A stretch of DNA of 27,465 nt from positions 11,672-39,136 of the forward strand of contig DKVN01000126.1 in assembly GCA_002491225.1 (NCBI GenBank), given 5' to 3'. Source of the DNA: Faecalibacterium sp. UBA7177 (GTDB taxonomy: Bacteria > Bacillota > Clostridia > Oscillospirales > Ruminococcaceae). Below the pieces are notes generated by a model, which saw only the letters and a list, made by a program, of their open reading frames with translations, was not told where the DNA came from and did no database searches. Both the position numbers and the translations under genes were made by a program. Shown piece after piece: positions 1-7,570 of the stretch (its first letter is position 1; each line of letters starts with the position of its first letter).

Positions 1-153
1 CTTCCGCTTCGCTGCGGACAGAAGAACCGGCCCCATGTCGTTCGCTGCGTCTGTTGCCTCGGCCAGCCGGTGTCCGGCCGCCAGGTACTCCGCCTCCCGC
101 TCCGTGGCCACCAGCATCAGGCTGCCGGTCAGCCGATGGATGAACCGGATCAT
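1..153 (-). CDS. Small phage protein downstream of capsid (partial)
   Basis: An open frame starts at the ATG at 153-151 and runs off the left edge without a stop (51 codons visible). The start overlaps the capsid stop in an ATGA arrangement, which implies translational coupling. The peptide begins MIRFIHRLTGSLMLVATERE and continues Ala/Glu-rich. In head operons the gene after the major capsid is often a head-tail connector or a short capsid-associated protein, but I do not recognise this family. The complete length is not visible. Confidence 0.6.
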   Translation of the reverse strand, partial: MIRFIHRLTGSLMLVATEREAEYLAAGHRLAEATDAANDMGPVLLSAAKRK

Positions 154-1049
154 GCGCTCGCCCCGGTCAGCTTGTTGAAGACGGTGGTGTCGCAGCGGAA
201 GCCCACCTCGATCTCGGCCCGCACCGCGAACATGTTCTGCTCGAACAGGTTGATGGTGGTGTTGCCGTCGGTCAGGGTCGCCTGGTCCGAGATGGCGATC
301 TGCACCCCCTCGACCGTGCCGTACACCGCCTGGGTCCAGTCCCCCGCAAAGCCGACCACCGCGGGGGCGGCCTCCACCTTGGGCGGGCCGTCGCTGGCGG
401 CCACCGGCGGGATGTACGCCCCCTTGCTGAGCCGCACCGGCGCGCCGAGGATCATCGGCACCGCGCCCTCGGCCACGCTGTTGACAAAGAGCGGGCGGCC
501 GGTGGTGTCGGTGGCGGCCAACAGGATGCCCTTGCCCCGCGGGGAGAGGACAAACCCGTTCAGGATGCCGCCATGCTCCGAGATGTCGGCGTCGGCCGCC
601 ACCAGCCCGGCGTAGGGGGTGGTGTTGATGCTCTGGGCGGTGCAGCCCTTGAGGGTGTCGAAGTTGGAGCCCGGCGCATCCGCCGCGCCAAAGACGGTGG
701 CGTCGAACTTTTTGGCCAGCGCCCCCGGCAGGCGCTGCACCAGCGCCTCGTACAGCCGCGTCGCGTCCCGGCGGAACTGGTTGGAAAAGGGCACGATCAC
801 CGCGAGGGTGTACGGGGTGATCAGCTTGGTGGCGAGAGTGCCGCGCCGGACCGGCTTTTTCTCGGTCTCGCCCACCCAGCCCGCCTCGGGGTCGCCGGTG
901 ATCACCGGCACGGTCAGGCCAAGGCCGGGCAGGGTGATCTTTTTTGCCAGGGCCATCACGGCGCTGCCCTCCTGGGTCTTCTGCAAAATGTCGCCCGACA
1001 CCGCGCTGGGCAGCGCGATGCTGGTGGTGCGGTTCATGTCAACTGCCAT
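150..1049 (-). CDS. Phage major capsid protein (HK97 fold)
   Basis: This 299-aa protein should be the shell subunit of the phage head. The N-terminal half (TLPGLGLTVPVITGDPEAGW, then VGETEKKPVRRGTLATKLI) and the following block with PFSNQFRRD are typical of HK97-type capsid proteins, where a domain on T-shirt-like strands is followed by the E-loop and spine helix. The protein lacks a long N-terminal delta domain, which fits with scaffolding being supplied by the separate gene immediately upstream. An AGGAGAG-type ribosome site precedes the ATG. It lies in the order scaffold, capsid, small ORF. The assignment rests on motif recall and context; no search was run. Confidence 0.88.
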   Translation of the reverse strand: MAVDMNRTTSIALPSAVSGDILQKTQEGSAVMALAKKITLPGLGLTVPVITGDPEAGWVGETEKKPVRRGTLATKLITPYTLAVIVPFSNQFRRDATRLYEALVQRLPGALAKKFDATVFGAADAPGSNFDTLKGCTAQSINTTPYAGLVAADADISEHGGILNGFVLSPRGKGILLAATDTTGRPLFVNSVAEGAVPMILGAPVRLSKGAYIPPVAASDGPPKVEAAPAVVGFAGDWTQAVYGTVEGVQIAISDQATLTDGNTTINLFEQNMFAVRAEIEVGFRCDTTVFNKLTGASA

Positions 1050-1082
1050 GGTTCATCTCTCCTTTGTTGGGTCTTGTGTGTG

Positions 1083-1616
1083 TCAGGTCGCCTGCGCAAA
1101 CCACGCAGCAAACTGCTCGGCGGGCGAGCCGGACGGCGTCCCAGCCGGGCTGCCGCCGTCCCGGACGGCCGGGTAGGCAGCTGAATCCTCGCCAAAGGCC
1201 CACGCCTTTTCTTTGGACAGGGCTTCGAGCGCAGTCTTGATGTCGGCGGTGCGGTCTCTGGAAGCCTTCAGCGCGTCGAGGTCCAGCATTCCGCGGATGG
1301 CCTTGACATCCCGGCCCTTTGCATCCCGGATGGCACCATCCAGCGCGCTGTCAAAGGCGAAGCTGTCGGCCTGCTCGGCCATCTCGGCCCGGAGACTGGC
1401 AATCTGGCCCTGCAATTCCCCGACGTTGACCCCCTCAAAGGCCTTGAGTCCCTCCTGAGCGGTCTTGAGCTGCTGGTTTGCGTTGTCCAGGTCGGCTTGC
1501 AGGGCCTGAGCTTTTTCCTTTTCGGCGGTGATGTCCCGGCCGTTCTCGCCCATCAGCCAGTCCAGCTGCTCCTTGGTGATGCCGGGGATCTGTTTTTGCA
1601 CATCGTCACGTTTCAT
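1083..1616 (-). CDS. Phage scaffold protein, GP20 type
   Basis: This 177-aa protein resembles the phage minor structural protein GP20 family, whose members act as internal scaffolds during procapsid assembly and leave the finished head. It starts with MKRDDVQKQIPGITKEQLDW, a short helical head, followed by a long charged coiled-coil segment at about residues 30-90 (EKEKAQALQADLDNANQQLK). A helical C-terminal part with RDAKGRDVKAIRGMLDLDAL lies at about 95-150. The Pro/Gly/Ser-rich tail ends in an amphipathic helix (AEQFAAWFAQAT) that would contact capsid subunits. An AAAGGA site precedes the ATG. It sits 33 nt upstream of the capsid gene and is the first gene after two terminators, so it may need its own promoter. 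Confidence 0.85.
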   Translation of the reverse strand: MKRDDVQKQIPGITKEQLDWLMGENGRDITAEKEKAQALQADLDNANQQLKTAQEGLKAFEGVNVGELQGQIASLRAEMAEQADSFAFDSALDGAIRDAKGRDVKAIRGMLDLDALKASRDRTADIKTALEALSKEKAWAFGEDSAAYPAVRDGGSPAGTPSGSPAEQFAAWFAQAT

Positions 1617-1704
1617 GGTTTCGTCCTTTCTGCGCTGCGCTTTTTACGGGGTCGCTCCCACGCGCCGGGCCCGATTTTACGCCCCGCCCTGGGCGAATTG
1701 TGAT

Positions 1705-1743
1705 AAAAAGAGCCCGCTCGCCCCTCGTGCGGGGAAAGCAGGC
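1705..1743 (-). terminator. Second intrinsic terminator (leftward)
   Basis: Read leftward, the arm at 1737-1743 (GCCTGCT) pairs with 1712-1718 (AGCGGGC, one G-T pair). An inner CCCC/GGGG stem lies at 1721-1734, and a T-rich tract (TCTTTTTAT) follows. It lies directly after the stronger terminator at 1749-1779, giving two terminators in tandem upstream of the scaffold gene. Confidence 0.55.
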
Positions 1744-1748
1744 ATAAA

Positions 1749-1779
1749 AAAACCACGGTGCGGGCGGCATCGTGGTTTT
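1749..1779 (-). terminator. Intrinsic terminator (bidirectional shape)
   Basis: A 12-bp stem (AAAACCACGGTG paired with CATCGTGGTTTT, one G-T pair) surrounds a 7-nt loop. Read leftward, the stem is followed by a run of T residues. It begins 5 nt after the stop of the small gene at 1784-1978, so it closes the transcript coming from the terminase-portal-minor head block. A T-run also exists in the rightward direction. Confidence 0.8.
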
Positions 1780-1783
1780 GGCT

Positions 1784-1978
1784 TTATTCTGGAACAATTT
1801 CAAAAAGCTGTGGGGGATAAGCGTATTCCTCATTGGTCTCGTCTACAATGCCATACCAACACGTTCCCTTTTTGGTAGGCTTCAATACTCTGGCCTCATA
1901 TATTTTCCCGTTTCTCAAAGCTAACGGATCATCTTCTCCAATGAATTTTACTTTGATTAAATCATTCGTTTTCATCAT
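1784..1978 (-). CDS. Small hypothetical protein, possible immunity partner
   Basis: This 64-aa protein starts at the tandem ATG codons at 1978/1975 and contains blocks such as KVKFIGEDDPLALRNGKIYE and WYGIVDETNEEYAYPPQLFE. The pattern (fixed spacing of aromatics, GKIYEARV and YGIVDE) suggests a small beta-barrel of the SH3-like type, which is a guess. The frame extends upstream, but the extension translates the repeat at 2007-2073 and is probably not coding. Base composition is more AT-rich than the flanking head genes. It is the last gene before the tandem terminators and the second gene after the MuF protein with the JAMM-like C-terminus, so an immunity or accessory role is plausible but unproven. 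Confidence 0.6.
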   Translation of the reverse strand: MMKTNDLIKVKFIGEDDPLALRNGKIYEARVLKPTKKGTCWYGIVDETNEEYAYPPQLFEIVPE

Positions 1979-2006
1979 AGAACCAGTTCCCGCCCTGATC
2001 GGGCTT

Positions 2007-2073
2007 GAAGACACGGGGACGAAGACACGGGGAAGACACGGGGACGGAGAATTTGTCTCAGACAAAGGGACGG
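2007..2073. repeat. Short tandem repeat plus hairpin (REP-like)
   Basis: Three copies of GAAGACACGGGG lie at 2007-2018, 2021-2032 and 2032-2043. They are followed by a hairpin with arms TTTGTCT (2052-2058) and AGACAAA (2060-2066), flanked on both sides by GGGACGG (2041-2047 and 2067-2073). Similar ACGGGGACGG plus TGTCTCAGACA strings occur in dispersed clostridial repeats associated with REP-type tyrosine transposases; that link is from memory. Confidence 0.65.
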
Positions 2074-2104
2074 ACCTTTTGGGTAACACGTCTCCGCCGC
2101 TCCC

Positions 2105-2299
2105 TTATTTTCGCTTCAATTCCTCCGGCAGTTCTCCAAGACTTTCCAGAAAGCCATAGGCACAGCGTGACTTGAATTCCTGCGGAGGTAGTTTTCCATC
2201 AAGATACTCGGCTTCTTCGTCATATGCTGGGTCAGGCGGGTGTTCAATCAGGAACTCTTTAAGCTCTTGAATTAGTTCCGGTGTGATAAGAGATTCCAT
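2105..2299 (-). CDS. Small acidic hypothetical protein after MuF gene
   Basis: This 64-aa protein (MESLITPELIQELKEFLIEH at the start) is helical and acidic, and ends in a basic ELKRK tail. It overlaps the 3' end of the MuF gene by 41 nt, so the two are translated together. Size, acidity and position match the immunity gene expected directly after a polymorphic toxin, but I recognise no family. A structural role or a simple accessory role remains possible. It is AT-rich compared with the portal and terminase genes. Confidence 0.65.
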   Translation of the reverse strand: MESLITPELIQELKEFLIEHPPDPAYDEEAEYLDGKLPPQEFKSRCAYGFLESLGELPEELKRK

Positions 2300-3530
2300 A
2301 TCGCTCTGCCTCCCTCAACAGCTTTTCCATTGATTCGACAAGCTGTTGAACATTTTCCGCCTTGGAAAGTGTTTCTTCTGCTTTAGCAAATATAGCAAAA
2401 ACCCCACTTTTCTGGAAATCCTGCAGCTTCTCTACCGCGTACACAGTGCCATTATTCCCTACTGCCGTCAGCATACGCATATTTGAGTGATTCGCAAAAT
2501 TGAGAATATCACCCGGTGAAAAGGTCAACCCGCTTGGGTGAGTGTGTGCAGCGATATAGGGGACATCTGGGTCTTGAATTCGCACGCGGCCAGCTTCGCC
2601 CATAATGGCATCGCCAAGTGGTGCCCCGTCCAAGCCATAGCATCGTGAAACCTCGACGCCCAGCGGCTGTCCAGAGGCGGTACGCAGCAACTGTTTATGG
2701 GCTTCTGCCAGTGCCTTTTGCCCTTCCTTGTCCAACACACTGCACTCGAAAGGCTGTATAGCCTCAATGCTTTGTTCCGTAATGGGGATATAGTAATCCG
2801 TGTTTTCGTTCAGTATACCACCCACGCCAGCATTGCGCAACTTGCGCGCCGCATACGCCGCCCGCTTCTGCGCATTGATCTTGTCCCTGTCCTGCGCATA
2901 CCGCGCCCGGCGCATGGCGTTCAAGTCCCCGCCCGCGGCGTTGTACTGGGCGAGGTGCTTCTCCGGGTCATACCCCGCCACGCTGCTCTTGCCGTCAAAC
3001 CGCACCGCGTATTCGCAGTCACAATTCGCATGGATGTGCTCGGCGTGGCCGTTTTTGAGGGCCTTTTTGCTGATGCGCTGCCAGCCGCGGCTTGCCAGCG
3101 CGATGCAAAAGGGGCAGGTGTCGCCGTGCGGGACCCATGCAAACTCCGCGCCGTCCCGCAAAGCATTCTGCAGGGTGGTGTCCGCCCCGGCCCGCTTCAC
3201 CAGCCGCTGCACCCCGCCCTGCAGGAGCGGCCCGCTGCCGTTTACCCCCCGCACCAGCTTTGCCACCTCGCCGTACCCGGCGGGCGCGGCGGGCTCGGCG
3301 GGCGGCAGCTGCAGCCCCGCCGCACCGGCCACCGCGTCGTACATCTGGCAGGCCAGCTCGGCCGAGCCCTCGGCGTACTTCTGCACCAGGGCGTATGCGT
3401 AGGCGGTGATCGCATCCGCATCCGCCGCGCCGTGCCGCGCAAGGTACCCGGCCAGCTCCTGCCCGGCCCTTTCGTTCAGCCGGGCCAGCCGCCGGATGTA
3501 CTCAAGCCAGCTCTGTTCCGAGATCCGCAT
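2259..3530 (-). CDS. MuF-type minor head protein with C-terminal JAMM/JAB-like domain
   Basis: This 423-aa chimera has two parts. Residues 1-235 match phage head-morphogenesis (MuF/VG15-like minor head) proteins: helical start, then HGDTCPFCIALASRGW at about 136-150 and HIHANCDC at 165-172, the Cys/His pairs seen in that family. Residues 240-423 are unrelated to head assembly and carry a candidate metalloprotease signature of the JAMM/JAB type: Glu293, then HTHPSGLTFSPGD at 329-341, giving HxH...S..D. The normal spacing between the second His and Ser is seven residues, here six. DNA for the C-terminal part is clearly more AT-rich. MuF proteins carried by temperate phages are a described class of polymorphic toxins, so this may be injected or released with virions. 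It overlaps the portal gene by 29 nt. Confidence 0.8.
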   Translation of the reverse strand: MRISEQSWLEYIRRLARLNERAGQELAGYLARHGAADADAITAYAYALVQKYAEGSAELACQMYDAVAGAAGLQLPPAEPAAPAGYGEVAKLVRGVNGSGPLLQGGVQRLVKRAGADTTLQNALRDGAEFAWVPHGDTCPFCIALASRGWQRISKKALKNGHAEHIHANCDCEYAVRFDGKSSVAGYDPEKHLAQYNAAGGDLNAMRRARYAQDRDKINAQKRAAYAARKLRNAGVGGILNENTDYYIPITEQSIEAIQPFECSVLDKEGQKALAEAHKQLLRTASGQPLGVEVSRCYGLDGAPLGDAIMGEAGRVRIQDPDVPYIAAHTHPSGLTFSPGDILNFANHSNMRMLTAVGNNGTVYAVEKLQDFQKSGVFAIFAKAEETLSKAENVQQLVESMEKLLREAERYGISYHTGTNSRA

Positions 3531-4935
3531 CCTCCACCTCCAGCAGCAGCTTCTGCCCGCGCGTCCGCTGCTCCTGCGCCTTGATCCGCCGGATGTCCGC
3601 CTGGTCGAAGCCGATCATCTCCAAGAAGGTGTCGGTGGAGGCGAACTCCTGCCGGGCCGAGGCGATCTTGAGCGCCGCGTCGGCGGTGACCGCCACGCTC
3701 GGCATGGCCGGGTTTTTGAAGTGGGCCATCACGTCCCGCTCCTCGCTCGTCAGCTCGGCGAGCGGCACACCCCGAAGGATCGCCTGGGCCATCCAGGCGA
3801 TGGTGCGCAGCGCGTCCCCGTTGGCGGTGTTCAGCTGCTGGGCCATCAGCACGAGGGTCTGGCTCTGGGCGAGGATCGCGTCGCTGCTGGTGGGGTTTGC
3901 GTCGTTGATGATGCCCACGTCCGGCACGGTGAGGCCGGTGGCGGCGGCGAACTGGGCCGCGGTCATCCGCAGCTTTTCGACATGCGGCGCGAGGCTGCCC
4001 TGCGCCAGCTGGCCAAACTCGGGGTTTTCGCCGGTCTCGGGGTTCGAGGTGGAGACCAGCAGGCTGCCCACATACTGCCGGAACTTGTCGGTGACCACCG
4101 CGTCGTACTGATCGTCGGTGACCCCGAGCAGGTACTTTTGCGGGGTGGTGTCGAACTCGAGCGCGATGGCCGCGTTGGCCAGCACCCGCACATAGTCGTC
4201 GATCAGATCCCGCACCGGCCTTTTCAGCCGCGAACGCCCGAACGGCTTCTGGCTGGTGGCGTTCCAGATCAGCGGCTCGATCAGCGGGCGGCCCATCCGG
4301 TGCGGGTGGCGCTCGGCGCGCCAGCCGCCGTCCTCGTCCGCCGCCAGCACGATGAGGGCGTCGTCGGTGTAGAGGTTGACCAGGCTCGGCCGCAGCGCGA
4401 CGCTGCCCGGCGCATCGCCCATCCCGCCCCCCGGCCCCTCCCGCCGCAGCGCGACGATGGCGAGGCCGCAGTCGATCCGGCCCTTTTCGCCGCTCCACAA
4501 AGCGGCGGCGGTGGCCGGGGCGTGGAACCGGATCCGGCAGCCCAGCGCCGCATCGGCGCAGAGGGTGGCGAAGGCGCAGCCGTATTTCAGTTCGTCCCGG
4601 CAGGCCCTGGCGTACCCGGCCAGCAGCCGGTTGCCCTCGGCCAGCCGCGTCATGCTCTCCACCGCCTGCCCGCTGCCCACAAACCCGTCGAACATGCTGC
4701 GGTCGGCCAGCGCGTCCACCGCCTTGGCCCCCCAGCTGCAGCCCACGCTCAGCCCCGCAAGGGTGCGCGGCAGCGCGATGCCGAGGTTGACCTTCGCGAG
4801 GCTGATGTGCCCCTCGTAGTAGCGATCCTTGACCGCGTTGGCCGCCTGGTGGGCCTTGTACACCAGCGCCAGCTCGTCAAGCTTTGCCTGCTCCGCGTTT
4901 GTCAGGCCGGGCACCGTGCCAAATTGCAGCGTCAT
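3502..4935 (-). CDS. Phage portal protein (SPP1 gp6 type)
   Basis: This 477-aa protein should form the dodecameric ring at the unique head vertex through which DNA enters and leaves. The start MTLQFGTVPGLTNAEQAKLD, the region around KDRYYEGHISLAKVNLGIAL and the later IDDYVRVLANAAIALEFDTT block are typical of SPP1 gp6-like portals, and the length is normal. The C-terminal part with QTLVLMAQQLNTANGDALRT fits the crown/stem region. It lies 12 nt after the terminase stop and overlaps the minor head start, which is the canonical terminase-portal-MuF order. The assignment uses family recall and gene order. Confidence 0.88.
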   Translation of the reverse strand: MTLQFGTVPGLTNAEQAKLDELALVYKAHQAANAVKDRYYEGHISLAKVNLGIALPRTLAGLSVGCSWGAKAVDALADRSMFDGFVGSGQAVESMTRLAEGNRLLAGYARACRDELKYGCAFATLCADAALGCRIRFHAPATAAALWSGEKGRIDCGLAIVALRREGPGGGMGDAPGSVALRPSLVNLYTDDALIVLAADEDGGWRAERHPHRMGRPLIEPLIWNATSQKPFGRSRLKRPVRDLIDDYVRVLANAAIALEFDTTPQKYLLGVTDDQYDAVVTDKFRQYVGSLLVSTSNPETGENPEFGQLAQGSLAPHVEKLRMTAAQFAAATGLTVPDVGIINDANPTSSDAILAQSQTLVLMAQQLNTANGDALRTIAWMAQAILRGVPLAELTSEERDVMAHFKNPAMPSVAVTADAALKIASARQEFASTDTFLEMIGFDQADIRRIKAQEQRTRGQKLLLEVEDADLGTELA

Positions 4936-4947
4936 GCTGTCCCCCCC

Positions 4948-6387
4948 TCATCCGATCCGCATTTTGCGCGCCGGGTCGCGGCGGCTCGTTTTCGCGCCCC
5001 ACAAGGCCAGCGCGCAGGCCTCGATTGGCAGGCTGTGTTCGCCCCCAAACGCGAACCCGCCGCCGAGCGGCCGCCGGATGGCGGTGACCGCGCTCTCGCA
5101 GAGGGTCTGCTGCGGGCGGTACCAGCTGAGCGCCCCCTCGTTGACCGCGTTGACCAGCAGCCCCGCCGCGGCCACGACCTCCCGCACCCCCGGCCGCACC
5201 ACCGCATTTTTGGCCCGCCAGACCGGCTTGATCCGCTCGATCAGCACCTCGGCCCCGCCCCGGCCGTCGATGACCACGCAGCTGGCGGCGGTATACCGGG
5301 CGCTGAGCCAGTCGGCCAGCCAGCCCAGCCCCCGCCCGGCGGGCTGCAGCTCGATCAGCGAGACGCGCGCCGGGCCGTCCGCAGGCAGCACCGCCCCGCA
5401 AAGGCAGACCGCGCTGCCGTCCGGCGCGAACTTGATGCCGTAGGCGGTCTTGCCCTCCGGCTTTGGCGCGTCGCTGGCGCAGGCCTCCCAGGCCGCGCGG
5501 TCGAGGGCATAGTCGGGGCGGCCAGCGGCGACGGGGCTCCACCAGCCCAGCCGCTCGCGGGCGAAGGTGTCCGGGTCCATCTGCCCGGCCTCGCCCTCGA
5601 TGGTGGCCAGCTGAATCCGTCGGCCGAGCGCGGGGTTGGCGGCGGCCCAGCGGGCCTTGTCGGCCACATCCCCGATCTCGGGCACCGAAAACTCAAACCA
5701 TGCGGTGCGCCGTGCCTCCCCAGCCAGCGCCCGCGCCCGCAGATTGCGAAAGACGGTGCCGGTGCAGTCCGGCCCCGGCGGGGTGCCGGTGTAGAGGGTC
5801 TGCGGGTTGAGGCTGGCCGAGATGGCGGGCAGAAAAGACCCTTGGGCCGTCTCGTCCAGCTCCTGCGCCTCGTCGAAGATGAGCAGGTCGCCGTGCTGGC
5901 CGCGGCCTCCGTTGCGGGTGCGGGCGAGGAACTTGATCTTCGCCCCGCTTTTGAGGACGATCTCCTCCCGGCCGAGGGCGTTCTTGATCTCCCGCACATA
6001 GGGGCGCAGTTTGGGGGCCTCAAAGAGGTCGCGCAGCTCCAAAAAGGTCTCGGTGGCGGTTTTTTGCAGGTGGGCGGTGTAGATCACCCGCTCGCCCAGT
6101 AAGATCATCCCCGCGGCGCACCGCCCCTGCACCAGCAGGGTCTTGCCGTTCTGCCGCGGCACGCTGCCGCCGCAGGAGGCCGCCGCCCACCGCCCCGCGG
6201 CGTCCCGGCCCATCCAGTCGCAGAGGATGTCGGCCTGCCATGGGTCGAGCGAGACCCCCGCCAGCTGCATCAGCCGCACGGCGTCGGCGCCATCACTGCT
6301 GCGGTAGACCGGCGCGGTGTGCGCGGAGGGCTCCTGGCTTCCCAGCAGCCTCGCGCTGCGCGAGCATCTCGCTGATCTCGTCGCCAC
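4948..6387 (-). CDS. Terminase large subunit
   Basis: This ATPase-nuclease packages DNA into the head. I chose the GTG at 6387-6385 because AAGGAG (6402-6397) sits 9 nt upstream; upstream codons in this frame are antisense-like and homology begins near APVYRSSDGADAV. With this start it is 479 aa. The Walker A-type motif SVPRQNGKT lies at about residues 75-83, Walker B GDLLIFDEAQEL at about 166-176, and the coupling motif YTGTPPG at about 199-205. The C-terminal nuclease part carries VVIDGRGG with acidic residues. It overlaps the small-subunit-like gene by about 95 nt. Two HNH genes lie upstream, as in cos-type phages whose HNH proteins assist terminase. Confidence 0.9.
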   Translation of the reverse strand: MATRSARCSRSARLLGSQEPSAHTAPVYRSSDGADAVRLMQLAGVSLDPWQADILCDWMGRDAAGRWAAASCGGSVPRQNGKTLLVQGRCAAGMILLGERVIYTAHLQKTATETFLELRDLFEAPKLRPYVREIKNALGREEIVLKSGAKIKFLARTRNGGRGQHGDLLIFDEAQELDETAQGSFLPAISASLNPQTLYTGTPPGPDCTGTVFRNLRARALAGEARRTAWFEFSVPEIGDVADKARWAAANPALGRRIQLATIEGEAGQMDPDTFARERLGWWSPVAAGRPDYALDRAAWEACASDAPKPEGKTAYGIKFAPDGSAVCLCGAVLPADGPARVSLIELQPAGRGLGWLADWLSARYTAASCVVIDGRGGAEVLIERIKPVWRAKNAVVRPGVREVVAAAGLLVNAVNEGALSWYRPQQTLCESAVTAIRRPLGGGFAFGGEHSLPIEACALALWGAKTSRRDPARKMRIG

Positions 6388-6565
6388 TGCTCTGCACTCC
6401 TTCGATCTCTTCGATCTCACGCAGGGTCTCGCGGTACTGTCGGGCAAGGGCGGCAAGGTCTCGCATGCTTTCGCAGCTGTCAATAGCCTGCGCCAGCGTA
6501 TCCCGCAGGTTTTTCAACCGCTGGAGCCTGCTTGTGTTTTCCGCAACGGTTTCCTGTCGCCTCAT
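6293..6565 (-). CDS. Terminase small subunit-like protein
   Basis: This 90-aa, mostly helical, charged protein begins MRRQETVAENTSRLQRLKNL and has a central helix containing ARQYRETLREIEEIEG. Its position directly before, and overlapping, the terminase large subunit fits a short terminase small subunit, the DNA-recognition partner. It overlaps the stop of the upstream HNH gene by ATGA. The 3' end also holds the ribosome site and start for the large subunit, so the two are probably coupled. No HTH is obvious, so the role is inferred mainly from position. Confidence 0.6.
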   Translation of the reverse strand: MRRQETVAENTSRLQRLKNLRDTLAQAIDSCESMRDLAALARQYRETLREIEEIEGVQSSGDEISEMLAQREAAGKPGALRAHRAGLPQQ

Positions 6566-7032
6566 CCCATTTTCGCTCCCTTGACCGAATTACAGCTTTT
6601 GCAAAGCAGCTGAGCGTTTTCGATGAAGTCTGTCCCGCCAAGGCTGAGCGGAACGATATGGTCGATCGTGGGATACCGTTTGCCAAAGTGTTTTTTGCCG
6701 TTCTCCCCGATCCAGAAGTCCAGCGGGTCGCATTGGCACCCACAGAGCGCGCACTTCATGCCGTTCTTTTCGGAGACATCCTGCCAGCGGATTCGGTTTT
6801 TCCAGGTGTGTGTAAGCGAAATTTGCTTGTAGCGGTCGGCAGAATACTGGCGCTGGCGCTCTTTTCTGGCCTCAGCCGCGGTTGTTTCATATTGCAAGCC
6901 CCACTTGCTGTGGACCCGTTTTCTGGCTTTCGCCTCCGCTCGTTTCAGGTATTGCTCATGCTCGGCCCTGCAGCAGGCATCACATCGGCATCCATAGTGC
7001 GTGTACATCGTCCTCGTTCCATGCTCCGCCAT
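6562..7032 (-). CDS. HNH endonuclease
   Basis: This 156-aa protein has a C-terminal HNH nuclease domain: CALCGCQCDPLDFW at about 93-106, then DHIVPLSLGGTDFIENAQLL with the catalytic His, and a final CKSCN pair. The two Cys pairs would bind the structural zinc. The N-terminal 60 residues are basic and contain another CRCDACC cluster and a repeated Arg/Lys helix, probably for DNA binding. HNH proteins next to terminase are needed for cos cleavage in several phages, so a packaging role is more likely than mobile-intron homing. RBS GGAGGAG precedes the ATG. Confidence 0.88.
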   Translation of the reverse strand: MAEHGTRTMYTHYGCRCDACCRAEHEQYLKRAEAKARKRVHSKWGLQYETTAAEARKERQRQYSADRYKQISLTHTWKNRIRWQDVSEKNGMKCALCGCQCDPLDFWIGENGKKHFGKRYPTIDHIVPLSLGGTDFIENAQLLCKSCNSVKGAKMG

Positions 7033-7131
7033 CGGCCCACTCCTCCTCCCCTGTGGAAATCAGCCCTCGTGGAAATCGGCGCTGGACAGCCTGGGAGCGC
7101 CTGCGAGGGGGGGAGGGGGCCTCCCCCACCC

Positions 7132-7482
7132 TCACCAGCTGCCGTCCGGAATATTGATCTCTTTGATGTTCTTTTGCGCCTGGGTACCGGTACCGGCCCC
7201 CTTGCGGGCGTTGCAGATCCAGTGCGCCGGCTGCAGATTGTCCCAGTCCTCGGCCGCGGCCCGCGGCGAGGCGTAGCCAAACTGCCGCCAGCGGGAAACC
7301 GGCCGGATCTCGTCGATCACGAACGAGAGCGGGTGCGCCGCGTCGGACGGCTCGTCATACCGGATGGGCCCCAGCCGCCCTTTGCAGATGCCGCACGCCC
7401 CGCCCATCGCCGCCATCCGCGCCCGGTACTTACGCCGCAGCGCCCCGTTGGCATACCGGGGGTTGGCCTTTGCCGATGGCAT
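7132..7482 (-). CDS. Second HNH-type endonuclease
   Basis: This 116-aa protein (start MPSAKANPRYANGALRRKYR) is taken from the ATG at 7482, with GGAGG (7496-7492) 9 nt upstream; a longer upstream frame is not supported. It shows an HNH pattern: CGICKGRLGPI, HPLSFVIDEIRPVSR and NLQPAHWICNARKG, with His/Asp in the middle and a terminal Asn-Ala-Arg-Lys. It is a different branch from the other HNH protein here. The tail contains GTGTQAQKNIK and is basic. It is the first gene of the late operon, about 90 nt from a strong promoter at 7571-7598. Two HNH genes in tandem are unusual but not unheard of in terminase modules. Confidence 0.75.
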   Translation of the reverse strand: MPSAKANPRYANGALRRKYRARMAAMGGACGICKGRLGPIRYDEPSDAAHPLSFVIDEIRPVSRWRQFGYASPRAAAEDWDNLQPAHWICNARKGAGTGTQAQKNIKEINIPDGSW

Positions 7483-7570
7483 ACGATACCGCCTCCACCC
7501 CACGGTCTTTTGCCCCCTGGGTACAGGAAAAGCCGCGGGCAGGCATCTGCTCACGGCTCTGGATGCTACC

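Noticed and set aside
2334..2341. 0A-box-like TTGTCGAA (minus strand)
   Set aside because: It fits the Spo0A site by sequence but lies inside the MuF coding region with no promoter near, so chance is more likely.
3406..6102. Very long open frame on the plus strand opposite portal and terminase
   Set aside because: It is antisense to strongly supported portal and terminase genes, is rich in Arg/Pro/His as usual for shadows of GC-rich genes, and has no ribosome site or family signature.
6388..6483. Earlier ATG start at 6483 for terminase large subunit
   Set aside because: The extra residues are Arg/Ser/Cys-rich shadow of the small-subunit-like gene; the GTG at 6387 has AAGGAG at the right distance.
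7053..7115. Direct repeat GTGGAAATC (twice) and G-rich/C-rich hairpin between HNH genes
   Set aside because: Too short, and no T-tract or regulatory context to call a terminator or operator.
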